From Branchiostoma belcheri (lineage: Eukaryota; Chordata; Leptocardii; Amphioxiformes; Branchiostomatidae): DNA of 64,000 nt. Under the pieces are notes generated by a model. It saw nothing but the letters and a program-made list of their open reading frames with translations, had not been told where the DNA came from and made no database searches. The position numbers were made by a program, and so were the translations under genes. Within the stretch, counting starts at the first letter, position 1. Each line of letters opens with the position of its first letter. Location: assembly GCF_001625305.1 (NCBI RefSeq), contig NW_017802447.1, positions 96,926 through 160,925 of the forward strand, read 5' to 3'. Shown here piece by piece: positions 63,843 to 64,000 of this stretch.

Positions 63843-64000
63843 GAAACGCATGGAAAGACGAAAGGAAGAACGTGTGAGGACGATTATGTGCAGAATTGTT
63901 GTCTATAAAAAATAGCGGTATGGACCGGAGTATAGAACATACATATGGACGTAGTAATTATGAATCAAGTTTGTTTCTTGGTCATGGTATGCTGTAAAAA
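63657..64000 (+). other. Emx 3' UTR / downstream end of window
   Basis: Beyond the second duplication copy (to 63842) the sequence is AT-rich. No canonical AATAAA was found before the window ends, so the poly(A) site is probably outside or noncanonical. Confidence 0.5.

Noticed and set aside
1..64000. tRNA, rRNA, CRISPR or bacterial-type operon structures
   Set aside because: I looked for T-loop words (GGTTCGA), regular spacer-repeat arrays and Shine-Dalgarno-led gene strings. None was convincing, and the gene structure is clearly eukaryotic.

Overview
The window looks like chordate genomic DNA, most probably amphioxus (Branchiostoma). It has short exons with GT-AG introns, a complete Emx homeobox gene, a multi-exon serotonin-type receptor and an apoptosis/innate-immunity-type NB-ARC gene. 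The noncoding DNA is full of foldback elements, minisatellites and decayed tandem repeats. The species call is inference. There is one 20-base assembly gap (19705-19724). No rRNA, tRNA, CRISPR or bacterial-style operon was recognised.

Layout: (1) 1613-11066, plus strand: a 22-exon gene for a ~903-residue protein with an N-terminal death-effector-like domain, an NB-ARC ATPase (P-loop, Walker B, MHD) and C-terminal TPR-like helical repeats. One splice donor reads GAAAGT instead of GTAAGT. (2) 12380-33399, minus strand, convergent with gene 1: a six-exon aminergic GPCR of 432 residues with the ligand residues of the 5-HT1/5/7 group. Its long introns hold transposon relics, a collapsed or duplicated block around the gap, and decayed satellites. 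(3) 33400-44466: intergenic, rich in repeats and foldbacks. (4) 44467-51129, plus strand: a gene dominated by one 5.8-kb coding exon. It encodes a ~2060-residue Gln/Pro-rich protein with three kinds of internal repeat, a PPxY motif, nuclear localisation signals and a very divergent C-terminal homeodomain. (5) 56187-63656, plus strand: a three-exon Emx gene with eh1 motif, hexapeptide-like motif and complete homeodomain. Its C-terminal tail and 3' UTR are two copies of a ~170-bp duplication.

Genes 4 and 5 are homeobox neighbours on the same strand. Both are split between homeodomain positions 44 and 45, so they may be an old tandem pair, one conserved and one rapidly diverged. The DED-NB-ARC-TPR gene and the receptor show no evident functional link to them. 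Gene models were assembled by hand from reading frame, splice sites and phase. All internal phases close, but first exons and UTRs are uncertain.
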